Positions 1 to 6,147 of a stretch of DNA of 9,420 bases are shown piece after piece (position 1 is the stretch's first letter; each line of letters opens with the position of its first letter). The position numbers were made by a program, and so were the translations under genes. The notes below the pieces were generated by a model. It was not told the DNA's origin and made no database searches. It saw only the letters and a list, made by a program, of their open reading frames with translations. Source of the DNA: Microbacteriaceae bacterium (GTDB lineage: Bacteria > Actinomycetota > Actinomycetes > Actinomycetales > Microbacteriaceae); assembly GCA_947453285.1 (NCBI GenBank), contig CANGGA010000031.1:1-9420 (forward strand). The letters run 5' to 3'.

Positions 1-1915
1 CGGCACGCGACTGCTTCGCCGTTGCGGTGTCGACTCCAGAAAAGACGTTCAGATAGTTGGTCAGTGGGTCGTAGGTGACATTGCCTGTCTCGTCGTACTG
101 GCGTTTGTCATAAATAAGTTCGAGTGCTGCCTCGAGCTGCACTGCCGGAATTTGGTTGAGCGGCATGATTCGGGCGGCGTGCACGATTGCAGACGTTAGT
201 CCCACCTGAACGCACTCGTGCAAGAAAACCGAATTGAGCACGTGTCTCGCCGCAGGCGAGAGACCAAAGGAGATATTTGAAATTCCAAGCGTGGTTTGAA
301 CGCCGGGATATGCCTGATTGATCAGGCGAATGGCTTCGATGGTTTCAATGCCATCGCGTCTGGTCTCGTCTTGACCGGTGGCAATTGGAAAGGTCAAAGC
401 ATCCACCGTGATGTCGACGAGATTCATGTGCCAGTTTTTGGTTAGGTCTTCGATGAGCCGTGAGGCAATCGCGAACTTGGTCTGTGCGGTTCTCGCCTGC
501 CCTTCCTCGTCGATGGTCAGGGCAACCACGGCGGCACCGTGTTCTTTGACGATTGGCATGATTCGTGCGAAACGAGACTTCGGGCCGTCGCCATCCTCGT
601 AGTTCACCGAGTTGATCATGGCCCTGCCGCCAATGCTTTCGAGCCCGGCCTCGAGCACCGCCGGTTCGGTCGAGTCGAGAACTAGAGGAAGCGTGGTTGC
701 CGTCGCCAGGCGACTGACGAGCTCTCTCGCGTCGCGAACGCCATCGCGACCGACGTAGTCAACGCAAACGTCTAAGAAGTGAGCACCCTCTCGGGTCTGT
801 GAACGAGCAATCTCGAGGCACTCGTCCCAGTTCTCGGCGAGCATGGCATCGCGAAAAGCTTTCGAGCCATTTGCATTTGTGCGCTCGCCGATTGAGAGAT
901 AGGTCATGGTCTGATCGAACGGTTGGTGTTGATATAGCGAGGCTAGGCCTGGCTCATCGATGACGGCAGGATGGGTCAACTCTTGACCAGAAACCAGCAC
1001 CGCAAGTTCTTCGATGTGCGTCGGTGTGGTTCCGCAACATCCGCCGACAAGACCGATGCCATATTCACGGATGAATTGCGAGTGCGCAGCGCCGAGTTCA
1101 AGTGGAGTAAGTGGGTAATGCGCACCGTGCGCACCAAGCACCGGCAGGCCAGCATTCGGCATGCAAACGATTGGAAGTTTCGAATATTTCGAAAGGTAGC
1201 GAAGGTGTTCGCTCATCTCGGTTGGCCCAGTGGCGCAATTCAGCCCGATGCCATCGACGCCAAGTGCACTAATCGCGGTTAGCGCGGCGCCGATTTCGCT
1301 GCCGAGCAACATTGTTCCGGTGGTTTCGATTGTGACCGAGACCAGAATCGCCAACGTCTTGCCCGACTGAGCCATCGCGCGCTTTGCGCCGATGATTGCG
1401 CTCTTTGCTTGCAGAAGGTCTTGAACCGTTTCGATCAGAATCGCATCGGCACCGCCGTCAATTAATCCTCGCGTTGCGTCTTGATATGCGTCGCGAAGAA
1501 CCGAAAATTTCTCGTGTCCGAGTGATGGCAGTTTTGTGCCTGGTCCAAGTGAGCCAAGCACCCAACGAGGCTTTGCTTCGGTCGAGAAGTCATTTGCCAC
1601 TTGCTTGGCAACCTCTGCCCCCGCCTTCGCTAGCTCGTAAACTCTTTCGACGATTCCATACTCGGCAAGATTGGCAAAGTTGGCACCGAAGGTGTTGGTT
1701 TCAATGGCTTCAGAACCGGCCTTCAGATATTGAGCGTGGATGCTAGCAATCAGCTCCGGCCTGGTCACATTCAGAATCTCGTTGCAGCCCTCGTGACCTT
1801 GAAAATCTTCGAGGCTCGGGGCGGCGTCTTGAATCATCGTTCCCATCGCGCCATCGGCGACAACGACGCGAGAAGAAATCGCGTCGAGCAGGGATTTTGA
1901 TGAGGAGGTCAACAT
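1..1915 (-). CDS. metH: Cobalamin-dependent methionine synthase MetH, N-terminal part (3' end beyond window)
   Basis: Transfers a methyl group from 5-methyltetrahydrofolate, via cobalamin, to homocysteine to give methionine in the cytoplasm. The frame is open from ATG at 1915 to the left edge (638 codons), about half of the usual 1,150-1,250 residues. The homocysteine-binding domain spans about residues 10-320. It shows ADGAMGT near the start, ETNTFGAN, and the three zinc cysteines C227 (GLNCATGP), C293 and C294 (VGGCCGTTP). These match C247, C310 and C311 of the E. coli enzyme. The pterin-binding domain follows from about residue 338 (SIGERTNANGSKAF, then DVCVDYVGRDG). The cobalamin and reactivation domains should lie outside the window. 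No good Shine-Dalgarno precedes the ATG. A TAGAAT box ends 8 nt upstream, which suggests a leaderless mRNA. It is divergent from metF, which makes its methyl donor. No cobalamin or SAM riboswitch fits in the 44-bp gap. Confidence 0.96.
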   Translation of the reverse strand, partial: MLTSSSKSLLDAISSRVVVADGAMGTMIQDAAPSLEDFQGHEGCNEILNVTRPELIASIHAQYLKAGSEAIETNTFGANFANLAEYGIVERVYELAKAGAEVAKQVANDFSTEAKPRWVLGSLGPGTKLPSLGHEKFSVLRDAYQDATRGLIDGGADAILIETVQDLLQAKSAIIGAKRAMAQSGKTLAILVSVTIETTGTMLLGSEIGAALTAISALGVDGIGLNCATGPTEMSEHLRYLSKYSKLPIVCMPNAGLPVLGAHGAHYPLTPLELGAAHSQFIREYGIGLVGGCCGTTPTHIEELAVLVSGQELTHPAVIDEPGLASLYQHQPFDQTMTYLSIGERTNANGSKAFRDAMLAENWDECLEIARSQTREGAHFLDVCVDYVGRDGVRDARELVSRLATATTLPLVLDSTEPAVLEAGLESIGGRAMINSVNYEDGDGPKSRFARIMPIVKEHGAAVVALTIDEEGQARTAQTKFAIASRLIEDLTKNWHMNLVDITVDALTFPIATGQDETRRDGIETIEAIRLINQAYPGVQTTLGISNISFGLSPAARHVLNSVFLHECVQVGLTSAIVHAARIMPLNQIPAVQLEAALELIYDKRQYDETGNVTYDPLTNYLNVFSGVDTATAKQSRA

Positions 1916-1923
1916 TGGTAACA

Positions 1924-1929
1924 ATTCTA
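1924..1929 (-). promoter_or_regulatory. Putative -10 box of metH (TAGAAT)
   Basis: Read on the minus strand, TAGAAT is followed by 8 nt and then the metH ATG. Transcription would start at the A of the ATG or one base before it. The best -35 candidates (TTAACC or TTTAAC, about 15-16 bp upstream) are poor and overlap the -10 box of metF on the other strand. Assigned from spacing and the actinobacterial TANNNT consensus only. Confidence 0.5.
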
Positions 1930-1947
1930 CCTTTGGCACTCAGCGGT

Positions 1948-1953
1948 TAAAAT
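1948..1953 (+). promoter_or_regulatory. Putative -10 box of metF (TAAAAT)
   Basis: TAAAAT is followed by exactly 6 nt (GGTCAG) and then the metF ATG at 1960. That is the spacing expected if the A of the ATG is the transcription start, giving a leaderless mRNA. No convincing -35 hexamer is visible at 16-18 bp upstream. The box overlaps the region where the -35 of metH would lie. Confidence 0.55.
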
Positions 1954-1959
1954 GGTCAG

Positions 1960-2874
1960 ATGTCTGGTTACCCTTTGCTACGAAGCCCACTGCCTGCCGC
2001 AGGTTCGGCTGCCAATGTGGTCTCGGCAATTAGTCAGCGCTCAGCACTCGGTCAACCAACACTCTCGTTTGAGTTTTTTCCGCCAAAAGATGAGGCGGGA
2101 GCCGATTCGCTTTGGAAAAATTACGACAAGTTACTGGAGGTCTCTCCAGATTTCGTCTCAGTTACCTATGGGGCTGGTGGTTCCAATCGCGAAACCTCTC
2201 TCGCGGTAGTCGATCGAATGGCCAAAGACGTTTTAACCATTGGGCACCTCACTTGCGTCGGCTCATCGTTTGATGGCTCGCGCGAGATCATCAAACACTT
2301 TGAGCAGGCCGGAGTTCGGGCGATTTTGGCGTTGCGCGGAGATTCTCCGCAGAATGACCCAGACGCGCTCTCTAAGGGGCAATTGAAGACTGCTCTCGAG
2401 TTAGTCGAGTTGGTAAGAGCCGAGAGCCCGCTCGAAGTCGGAGTCGCAGCCTTTCCCGAGGTGCATCCCGAATCGCCTCACCTGCAACACGACGCCGAGG
2501 TTCTGAACCTAAAACAACAGGCCGGCGCTAGTTATGCAATGACTCAACTTTTTTTCACGGTTGAGGCCTATCAAGATTTGGTGGCGGCCGCCAGCCTTGC
2601 CGGCGCCAACTTGCCGATCATCCCAGGAGTCATGCCAATCTCGAATGCAGCCAAAGTTTTGCGCATGGCAGAGATGAGTGGTGCTGCAGTGCCAAAGCAG
2701 TTGCTCGCGCGCTTGCAAAATGCCAGCGAAGATGAAGCCCGAATTATCGGCATGGATTACAGCATCGAGCTTTCGACAAAACTTCTCGAAGCCGGTGCAC
2801 CCGGGCTGCATATCTTCTCGCTCAATTTCTCGAAGGCAGCATTAGAAGTCGCCCGCGGTTGCGGATTGGCTTAG
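1960..2874 (+). CDS. metF: 5,10-methylenetetrahydrofolate reductase MetF
   Basis: Flavoenzyme (304 residues) that reduces 5,10-methylene-THF to 5-methyl-THF, the methyl donor for MetH. The single-domain TIM-barrel length fits bacterial MetF. Visible family motifs are LSFEFFPPK (E38, equivalent to catalytic E28 of E. coli), FVSVTYGAGGSNRE (about 65-78), HLTCVGSS (96-103), ALRGDSP (124-130, with D128 equivalent to E. coli D120 at the flavin), AAFPEVHPES, AMTQLFF and IIPGVMPISN. The N-terminal segment before the first strand is about ten residues longer than in E. coli. The start at 1960 is preferred because it follows a -10 box at leaderless spacing and gives the only frame with the family motifs. 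The gene is divergent from metH, an arrangement that would suit coordinated control of the methionine branch. No terminator is evident in the 65 bp before the next gene. Confidence 0.96.
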   Translation: MSGYPLLRSPLPAAGSAANVVSAISQRSALGQPTLSFEFFPPKDEAGADSLWKNYDKLLEVSPDFVSVTYGAGGSNRETSLAVVDRMAKDVLTIGHLTCVGSSFDGSREIIKHFEQAGVRAILALRGDSPQNDPDALSKGQLKTALELVELVRAESPLEVGVAAFPEVHPESPHLQHDAEVLNLKQQAGASYAMTQLFFTVEAYQDLVAAASLAGANLPIIPGVMPISNAAKVLRMAEMSGAAVPKQLLARLQNASEDEARIIGMDYSIELSTKLLEAGAPGLHIFSLNFSKAALEVARGCGLA

Positions 2875-2927
2875 ATTCATTGGCTAAAACGCGGCGGGTG
2901 CTCGCCCACAATGTCTGTGACTGGGCA

Positions 2928-2933
2928 TAGCCT
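2928..2933 (+). promoter_or_regulatory. Putative -10 box of the exonuclease gene (TAGCCT)
   Basis: TAGCCT, a weak TANNNT match, is followed by 6 nt (GTTGAA) and then the GTG start at 2940. This is the leaderless spacing also seen at metF. No clear -35 box is seen, and there is no Shine-Dalgarno before the GTG. Read-through from metF is an alternative. Confidence 0.35.
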
Positions 2934-2939
2934 GTTGAA

Positions 2940-3677
2940 GTGAATTCTCAAGCACTGCCCCAGTGGGCCAACCGCATAGCCGTATTCGACACCGAGACAA
3001 CCGGTCTCGATCTCAAGACTGCGCGAATCGTGACCGCAACCATCGTCGAGCTCGATTCCGAAGGCAATGTCGTCGTCGATCGCCCGGAATGGCTTGCCGA
3101 CCCTGAAATTGAGATTCCAGAGGTGGCAAGCAACGTGCATGGAATCACCACAGCCATGGCGCGAGAGCAGGGCCGCAACTATAGAGAAGTCATCAGCGAA
3201 ATTCTCGAGGTCATGCGCGACTGCTTCGCAAGAGGAATTCCGGTTGTCGCCTATAACGCGCCATACGACTTCACCATTCTCTATTACCAGGCTCTTGCTC
3301 TTGGTCTCGAGCCAATCGCTGAACCGATTCCCGTCTTTGATCCCCTAGTCGTCGACAAGACCTTCGATAAATATCGCAAGGGAAAACGCAAACTTGAAGT
3401 AGTGGCCGAGTTTTATAACGTCGCTCTAGACGATGCCCACAATTCAAAAGCCGATGCGATTGCTGCAGGTCGTGTGGGTCTTGCAGTTCTAAAGGCGCAC
3501 CTCGACAAACTCCCCCAGACTGCTGCCGAGTTGCACAATTCGCAAATCGGCTGGGCGAAAGAAATCGACGAAAGCTTTGCCAAGTGGATGATCAATAACG
3601 TCGACAAGAATTTTCAGCTCAACCCCGGTTGGCCGATTAAGTTCAACCCGGCCGATCAGGTTGGCTTAGAAGGCTGA
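2940..3677 (+). CDS. DnaQ-like DEDDh 3'-5' exonuclease
   Basis: Encodes 245 residues from a GTG start. All the catalytic residues of a DEDDh exonuclease (DNA polymerase III epsilon-like fold, two-metal mechanism) are visible. ExoI is VFDTETTGLD (D17, E19), ExoII is YNAPYDF (D110), and ExoIII is HNSKADAIAAG (H167, D172). The nuclease domain covers about residues 12-185. A C-terminal tail of about 60 residues, with a hydrophobic and charged stretch (QIGWAKEIDESFAKWM), has no domain I recognise. The actual substrate cannot be told from sequence: it could be a proofreading subunit, a repair nuclease or an RNase T-like enzyme. It lacks the helicase, BRCT or UvrC-like fusions seen in other DnaQ-like proteins. 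The GTG is chosen because it directly precedes the first strand and follows a -10-like box. The gene ends just before a strong terminator. Confidence 0.9.
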   Translation: MNSQALPQWANRIAVFDTETTGLDLKTARIVTATIVELDSEGNVVVDRPEWLADPEIEIPEVASNVHGITTAMAREQGRNYREVISEILEVMRDCFARGIPVVAYNAPYDFTILYYQALALGLEPIAEPIPVFDPLVVDKTFDKYRKGKRKLEVVAEFYNVALDDAHNSKADAIAAGRVGLAVLKAHLDKLPQTAAELHNSQIGWAKEIDESFAKWMINNVDKNFQLNPGWPIKFNPADQVGLEG

Positions 3678-3687
3678 GGCTTAAACG

Positions 3688-3715
3688 AAAAACCCCGACC
3701 TAGGTCGGGGTTTTT
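3688..3715. terminator. Bidirectional rho-independent terminator
   Basis: A perfect 28-bp palindrome: five A, CCCCGACC, TA centre region, GGTCGGGG, five T. The GC-rich stem followed by a T run works on either strand. It lies 10 bp after the exonuclease stop and 14 bp before the rpmE2 stop on the opposite strand, so it serves both convergent genes. Confidence 0.93.
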
Positions 3716-3729
3716 GCATAAGCGTCGGC

Positions 3730-3978
3730 TTATGAGAAGTTCTTGTAACGTGCGTTGAAGCGCTCGACACGGCCGGCGGCATCCATGATGCGCTGCTTAC
3801 CGGTGTAGAACGGGTGCGACTGTGAAGAGATTTCAACGTCGAAAACTGGGTAGGTGTTGCCGTCTTCCCACTCGATGGTCTTGCTGCTAGTTACGGTTGA
3901 GCGAGTCAAGAACGCAACACCAGAGGCTAGATCGCGAAAAACGATTGCCTCGTACTTTGGGTGAATGTCAGCCTTCAT
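3730..3978 (-). CDS. rpmE2: Type B 50S ribosomal protein L31 (bL31B)
   Basis: Component of the large ribosomal subunit, at the central protuberance and intersubunit bridge. The product is 82 residues, the normal length of type B L31. It starts MKADIHPKYEAIVFRD and contains SSQSHPFYTGKQRIMDAAGRVERFN, both typical of the family. It has no cysteine, so it lacks the CxxC zinc site of the C+ (type A) form; zinc-free L31 is commonly tied to zinc economy in bacteria. The start at 3978 is chosen over a longer in-frame ATG at 4059. The family begins with MKxxIHP, and AAGGAAG lies 6 nt upstream of this ATG as a good Shine-Dalgarno. It shares a terminator with the convergent exonuclease gene and has its own promoter downstream of the ABC gene. 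I see no Zur-like operator with confidence. Confidence 0.96.
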   Translation of the reverse strand: MKADIHPKYEAIVFRDLASGVAFLTRSTVTSSKTIEWEDGNTYPVFDVEISSQSHPFYTGKQRIMDAAGRVERFNARYKNFS

Positions 3979-4027
3979 GCGAAACTTCCTTGAGAAATCT
4001 AAGAGTTTGTTCCAGATAACTGGATGC

Positions 4028-4041
4028 GGTGCAACGGCACC
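4028..4041 (-). promoter_or_regulatory. Small hairpin in the rpmE2 leader
   Basis: In the minus-strand transcript GGTGC-CGTT-GCACC forms a 5-bp stem with a 4-nt loop close to the predicted 5' end of the roughly 65-nt rpmE2 leader. Ribosomal protein leaders sometimes carry autoregulatory structures, but this stem is short and could be chance. Confidence 0.25.
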
Positions 4042-4049
4042 AAGGGTCA

Positions 4050-4079
4050 AGCATACCAAAGGGTTTTGGCGCTTGCCAG
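4050..4079 (-). promoter_or_regulatory. Putative promoter of rpmE2
   Basis: On the minus strand CTGGCA (4074-4079) is separated by 18 bp from TATGCT (4050-4055), a fair match to a housekeeping sigma promoter. Transcription would start near 4043, giving a leader of about 65 nt with a proper Shine-Dalgarno. The 136-bp gap between this gene and the ABC gene also contains TTGACC (just downstream of the -10), which could belong to a second promoter. Confidence 0.5.
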
Positions 4080-4114
4080 CACTTTTTTGCTAGAAATCGA
4101 CCCGGTTTTTGCGG

Positions 4115-4900
4115 TTATCCGTGAAAACGAGCCCGGTAACGGCCCTCAGAGTAATCAACTGCAAGGCGAATGCCGAAAGCCTCGCTGAGCTTGTCGCTGG
4201 TGAGGGTTTGGCCGATCTCCCCTGCCGCGTAGACCTGACCCTGATTCAGAATCAGCGCGTGCGTGAAGCCGGCGGGAATCTCTTCAAGGTGATGCGTCAC
4301 CATGACCATGGCTGGTGCAGCCGGTTCGGAGGCGTAGGCGCCAATCACCGAAATGGTCTGCTCGCGCGCTGCCAGGTCTAGGCTGGCCACCGGCTCGTCG
4401 AGCAACAGAAGTTCTGGGTCTGGCATCACCGCGCGTGCGATTTGAGCCCGCTTGCGTTCGCCATCGCTGAGCGTGCCAAATGCGCGCTCTGCGTATTCAC
4501 TCAGGTGCCATTCGTTTAGCACGCGCATTGCACGACGCACGTCGATGTCGTCGTACTGTTCGTTCCAGCGACCGGTAATTGCGTAGCTTGCGGTCATCAC
4601 CGAGTTCAAAACGGTTTCTGAGTTAGGAATGTGGCTCGAGAGAGCGCTCGATGCGAAGCCGATTCGGGTGCGAAGTTCAAAGACGTTTACTTCGCCGAGC
4701 ACCTGATCTAGCACTCTTGCAGTGCCCGAACTCGGCTGAATCTGGCTCGCGGCAACCCTCAGGAGTGTGGTTTTGCCTGCGCCGTTTGCGCCGATGATTA
4801 CCCAGCGCTGGTCTGAATCGACCTGCCAGTCGACATTGCTAAGAATTGGCTTGCCGTCGCGCAAGACGGTGACGTTGTTGAAATCGAGAACGCGAGACAT
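4115..4900 (-). CDS. ABC-type ATPase, stand-alone (ModF/YlmA-like), substrate unknown
   Basis: A 261-residue nucleotide-binding domain with no membrane segment. Walker A is GANGAGKT (37-44), the signature is LSDGE (143-147), Walker B is LLLLDE (163-168), the D-loop is SLD (172-174) and the H-loop histidine is H201. The ATPase therefore looks intact. Where the Q-loop glutamine is expected after RTRIG the sequence reads FASSALSSH. That resembles the WVSS/VSSxL variant of ModF-like ATPases rather than ordinary importers. No permease or binding-protein gene is adjacent, so it may serve a distant transporter or have a non-transport role. It starts 9 nt after the glgA stop, with a weak AGG 8 nt before the ATG, so it is probably co-transcribed and perhaps translated by reinitiation. 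A link to glycogen is not implied by the sequence itself. No clear terminator follows it. Confidence 0.88.
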   Translation of the reverse strand: MSRVLDFNNVTVLRDGKPILSNVDWQVDSDQRWVIIGANGAGKTTLLRVAASQIQPSSGTARVLDQVLGEVNVFELRTRIGFASSALSSHIPNSETVLNSVMTASYAITGRWNEQYDDIDVRRAMRVLNEWHLSEYAERAFGTLSDGERKRAQIARAVMPDPELLLLDEPVASLDLAAREQTISVIGAYASEPAAPAMVMVTHHLEEIPAGFTHALILNQGQVYAAGEIGQTLTSDKLSEAFGIRLAVDYSEGRYRARFHG

Positions 4901-4909
4901 GATTCGAGC

Positions 4910-6100
4910 CTATTTGAAGTTCGCGATTGCTCCGCGATACACGCTCAAGGTTTGTTCGGCGATGCTGTCCCAGCTGAAGTGTTGCTCGACACGCTTTCTG
5001 CCGGCCGCTCCAAATTCGCTGATTCTCGGGCTTTCTAACATTTGATTTAGCGCCGCCGCAAAATCACTCACGAATTTCTTCTCGTCAAGCGGCTTGCCGC
5101 TGCCATCCTGTAGTTGCTCGATTTCAACCAGCAACCCGGTTTCATTGTGAGCGACGACCTCAGGGATGCCGCCGGTAGCGGTGGCAACGACCGGAATCGA
5201 ACAGGCCATCGCTTCAAGATTCACGATTCCAAGCGGTTCGTAGATGCTCGGGCAGGCGAAAACCGTCGCAGCCGAGAGAATCGCAATTAGTTCTGGTCTG
5301 CTCAAATGCTTCTCGACCCAGATCACGTTGTCGCGAACCTTGCGCAACTCTTCGACTAGCCCAGTAACCTCTTGCAATATTTGCTGAGTATCTGGCGCTC
5401 CCGCGCAAAGCACAAGTTGCACATCGCTCGGCAACTCTCGGGCTGCCTTGAGAAGGTATGGAAGTCCCTTTTGTTGCGTGATTCGACCGACGAAAACCAC
5501 GCTTCTCTGGTCGGGGTCTATGCCGTTGGCGCGAACCAGATCTGGGTTATTCGCAGACTGAAAAGCTTCGAGGTCGATCCCGTTGTGCACCACTGAGACC
5601 TTATTTGGGTCGAGCTGAGGATATGCCCGCAGAATGTCTTTGCGCATGCCATCGCTCACCGCGATGATTCCCGTTGCGCCCTCGTATGCTGTGCGCTCGA
5701 CCCAGGACGAAAGACGATAGCCGCCACCAAGTTGCTCTTCTTTCCAAGGGCGCAGCGGCTCAAGACTGTGTGCGGTGATCAGGTGCGGAATCCCGTGCAG
5801 GGTTGCGGCAACTTGGCCCGCGAAGTTGGCATACCAAGTGTGCGAGTGAACCAGGTCGGCACCTGCCACGTCACTGACCATCGAGAGATCGGTCGCCATG
5901 GTTTGTAAGGCACCGTTCACCTTGTCGAATTCGGCAGAGTGACCATAAGAGAAGGTATCGGTTTCATCACGAACGTCACCAAAGCAGCGAACCTTGACAT
6001 CGACGTGCTTGCGGAGAACCCTCACCAATTCGGCGACATGCACGCCCGCGCCACCATAAATGAATGGCGGGTATTCCTTGGTAATCAGGTCGATTCTCAT
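4910..6100 (-). CDS. glgA: GT4 glycogen synthase / alpha-maltose-1-phosphate synthase (GlgA/GlgM type)
   Basis: Retaining glycosyltransferase of 396 residues that uses ADP-glucose. It is the short actinobacterial form (GT4, like M. tuberculosis Rv1212c), not the GT5 enzyme of E. coli (about 477 residues, KTGGL motif). The N-terminal acceptor domain has KEYPPFIYGGAGVHVAEL (GGAG at 16-19), HSHTWYANFAG and TAHSLEPLRPWK. The C-terminal donor domain has FVGRITQQKG (R206, K211) and the E-x7-E motif YEPLGIVNLE (E288, E296). In mycobacteria this type mainly makes maltose-1-phosphate from ADP-glucose and glucose-1-phosphate for GlgE. Which acceptor is used here cannot be read from the sequence. The gene is divergent from glgC, which makes its donor, as in mycobacteria. 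TAGCAT lies 6 nt before the ATG, indicating a leaderless start. The ABC ATPase gene follows after 9 nt. Confidence 0.92.
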   Translation of the reverse strand: MRIDLITKEYPPFIYGGAGVHVAELVRVLRKHVDVKVRCFGDVRDETDTFSYGHSAEFDKVNGALQTMATDLSMVSDVAGADLVHSHTWYANFAGQVAATLHGIPHLITAHSLEPLRPWKEEQLGGGYRLSSWVERTAYEGATGIIAVSDGMRKDILRAYPQLDPNKVSVVHNGIDLEAFQSANNPDLVRANGIDPDQRSVVFVGRITQQKGLPYLLKAARELPSDVQLVLCAGAPDTQQILQEVTGLVEELRKVRDNVIWVEKHLSRPELIAILSAATVFACPSIYEPLGIVNLEAMACSIPVVATATGGIPEVVAHNETGLLVEIEQLQDGSGKPLDEKKFVSDFAAALNQMLESPRISEFGAAGRKRVEQHFSWDSIAEQTLSVYRGAIANFK

Positions 6101-6106
6101 AGCGCA

Positions 6107-6134
6107 ATGCTAGCGGGGTGTTCGCTTTGGGCAA
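6107..6134 (-). promoter_or_regulatory. Putative promoter of glgA/glgM
   Basis: On the minus strand TTGCCC (6129-6134) is 16 bp from TAGCAT (6107-6112), which is 6 nt from the ATG at 6100. This fits a leaderless transcript. Of the promoters proposed here that give leaderless starts, it has the best -35. It abuts the -10 box of the divergent glgC. Confidence 0.55.
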
Positions 6135-6140
6135 TAACAT
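6135..6140 (+). promoter_or_regulatory. Putative -10 box of glgC (TAACAT)
   Basis: TAACAT is followed by 7 nt and then the glgC ATG at 6148. This is leaderless spacing. AAGG just before the ATG is only 2 nt away, too close to be a good Shine-Dalgarno. No clear -35 is visible, and the place it would occupy is the -10 region of glgA on the other strand. Confidence 0.5.
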
Positions 6141-6147
6141 TCAAGGT

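Noticed and set aside
378..1746. Plus-strand ORFs of 74-116 codons at 378-602, 971-1282 and 1396-1746
   Set aside because: They lie antisense to metH, whose minus-strand frame carries clear domain motifs throughout. Their translations show no recognisable domain.
1916..1959. Cobalamin or SAM riboswitch before metH or metF
   Set aside because: The gap is only 44 bp, far too short for either aptamer, and no B12-box-like sequence is present.
1952..2209. 85-codon ORF at the metF start in another frame
   Set aside because: It is a shadow of metF, whose own frame has all the reductase motifs.
2875..2939. Terminator after metF
   Set aside because: Only a 4-bp GGCG/CGCC stem with no T run is visible, which is not convincing.
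3979..4059. Longer rpmE2 start at 4059, adding 27 residues
   Set aside because: The family begins at MKxxIHP, a good Shine-Dalgarno precedes ATG 3978, and the extension covers the probable promoter and leader.
4060..4114. Terminator after the ABC ATPase gene
   Set aside because: CCAAA/TTTGG at 4056-4069 can pair but is weak, AT-rich, lacks a T run in the right direction and overlaps the rpmE2 promoter.
6118..6147. Upstream GTG start for glgC at 6118
   Set aside because: It lies inside the divergent promoter region and adds residues before the expected N-terminus. ATG 6148 follows a -10 box at leaderless spacing.
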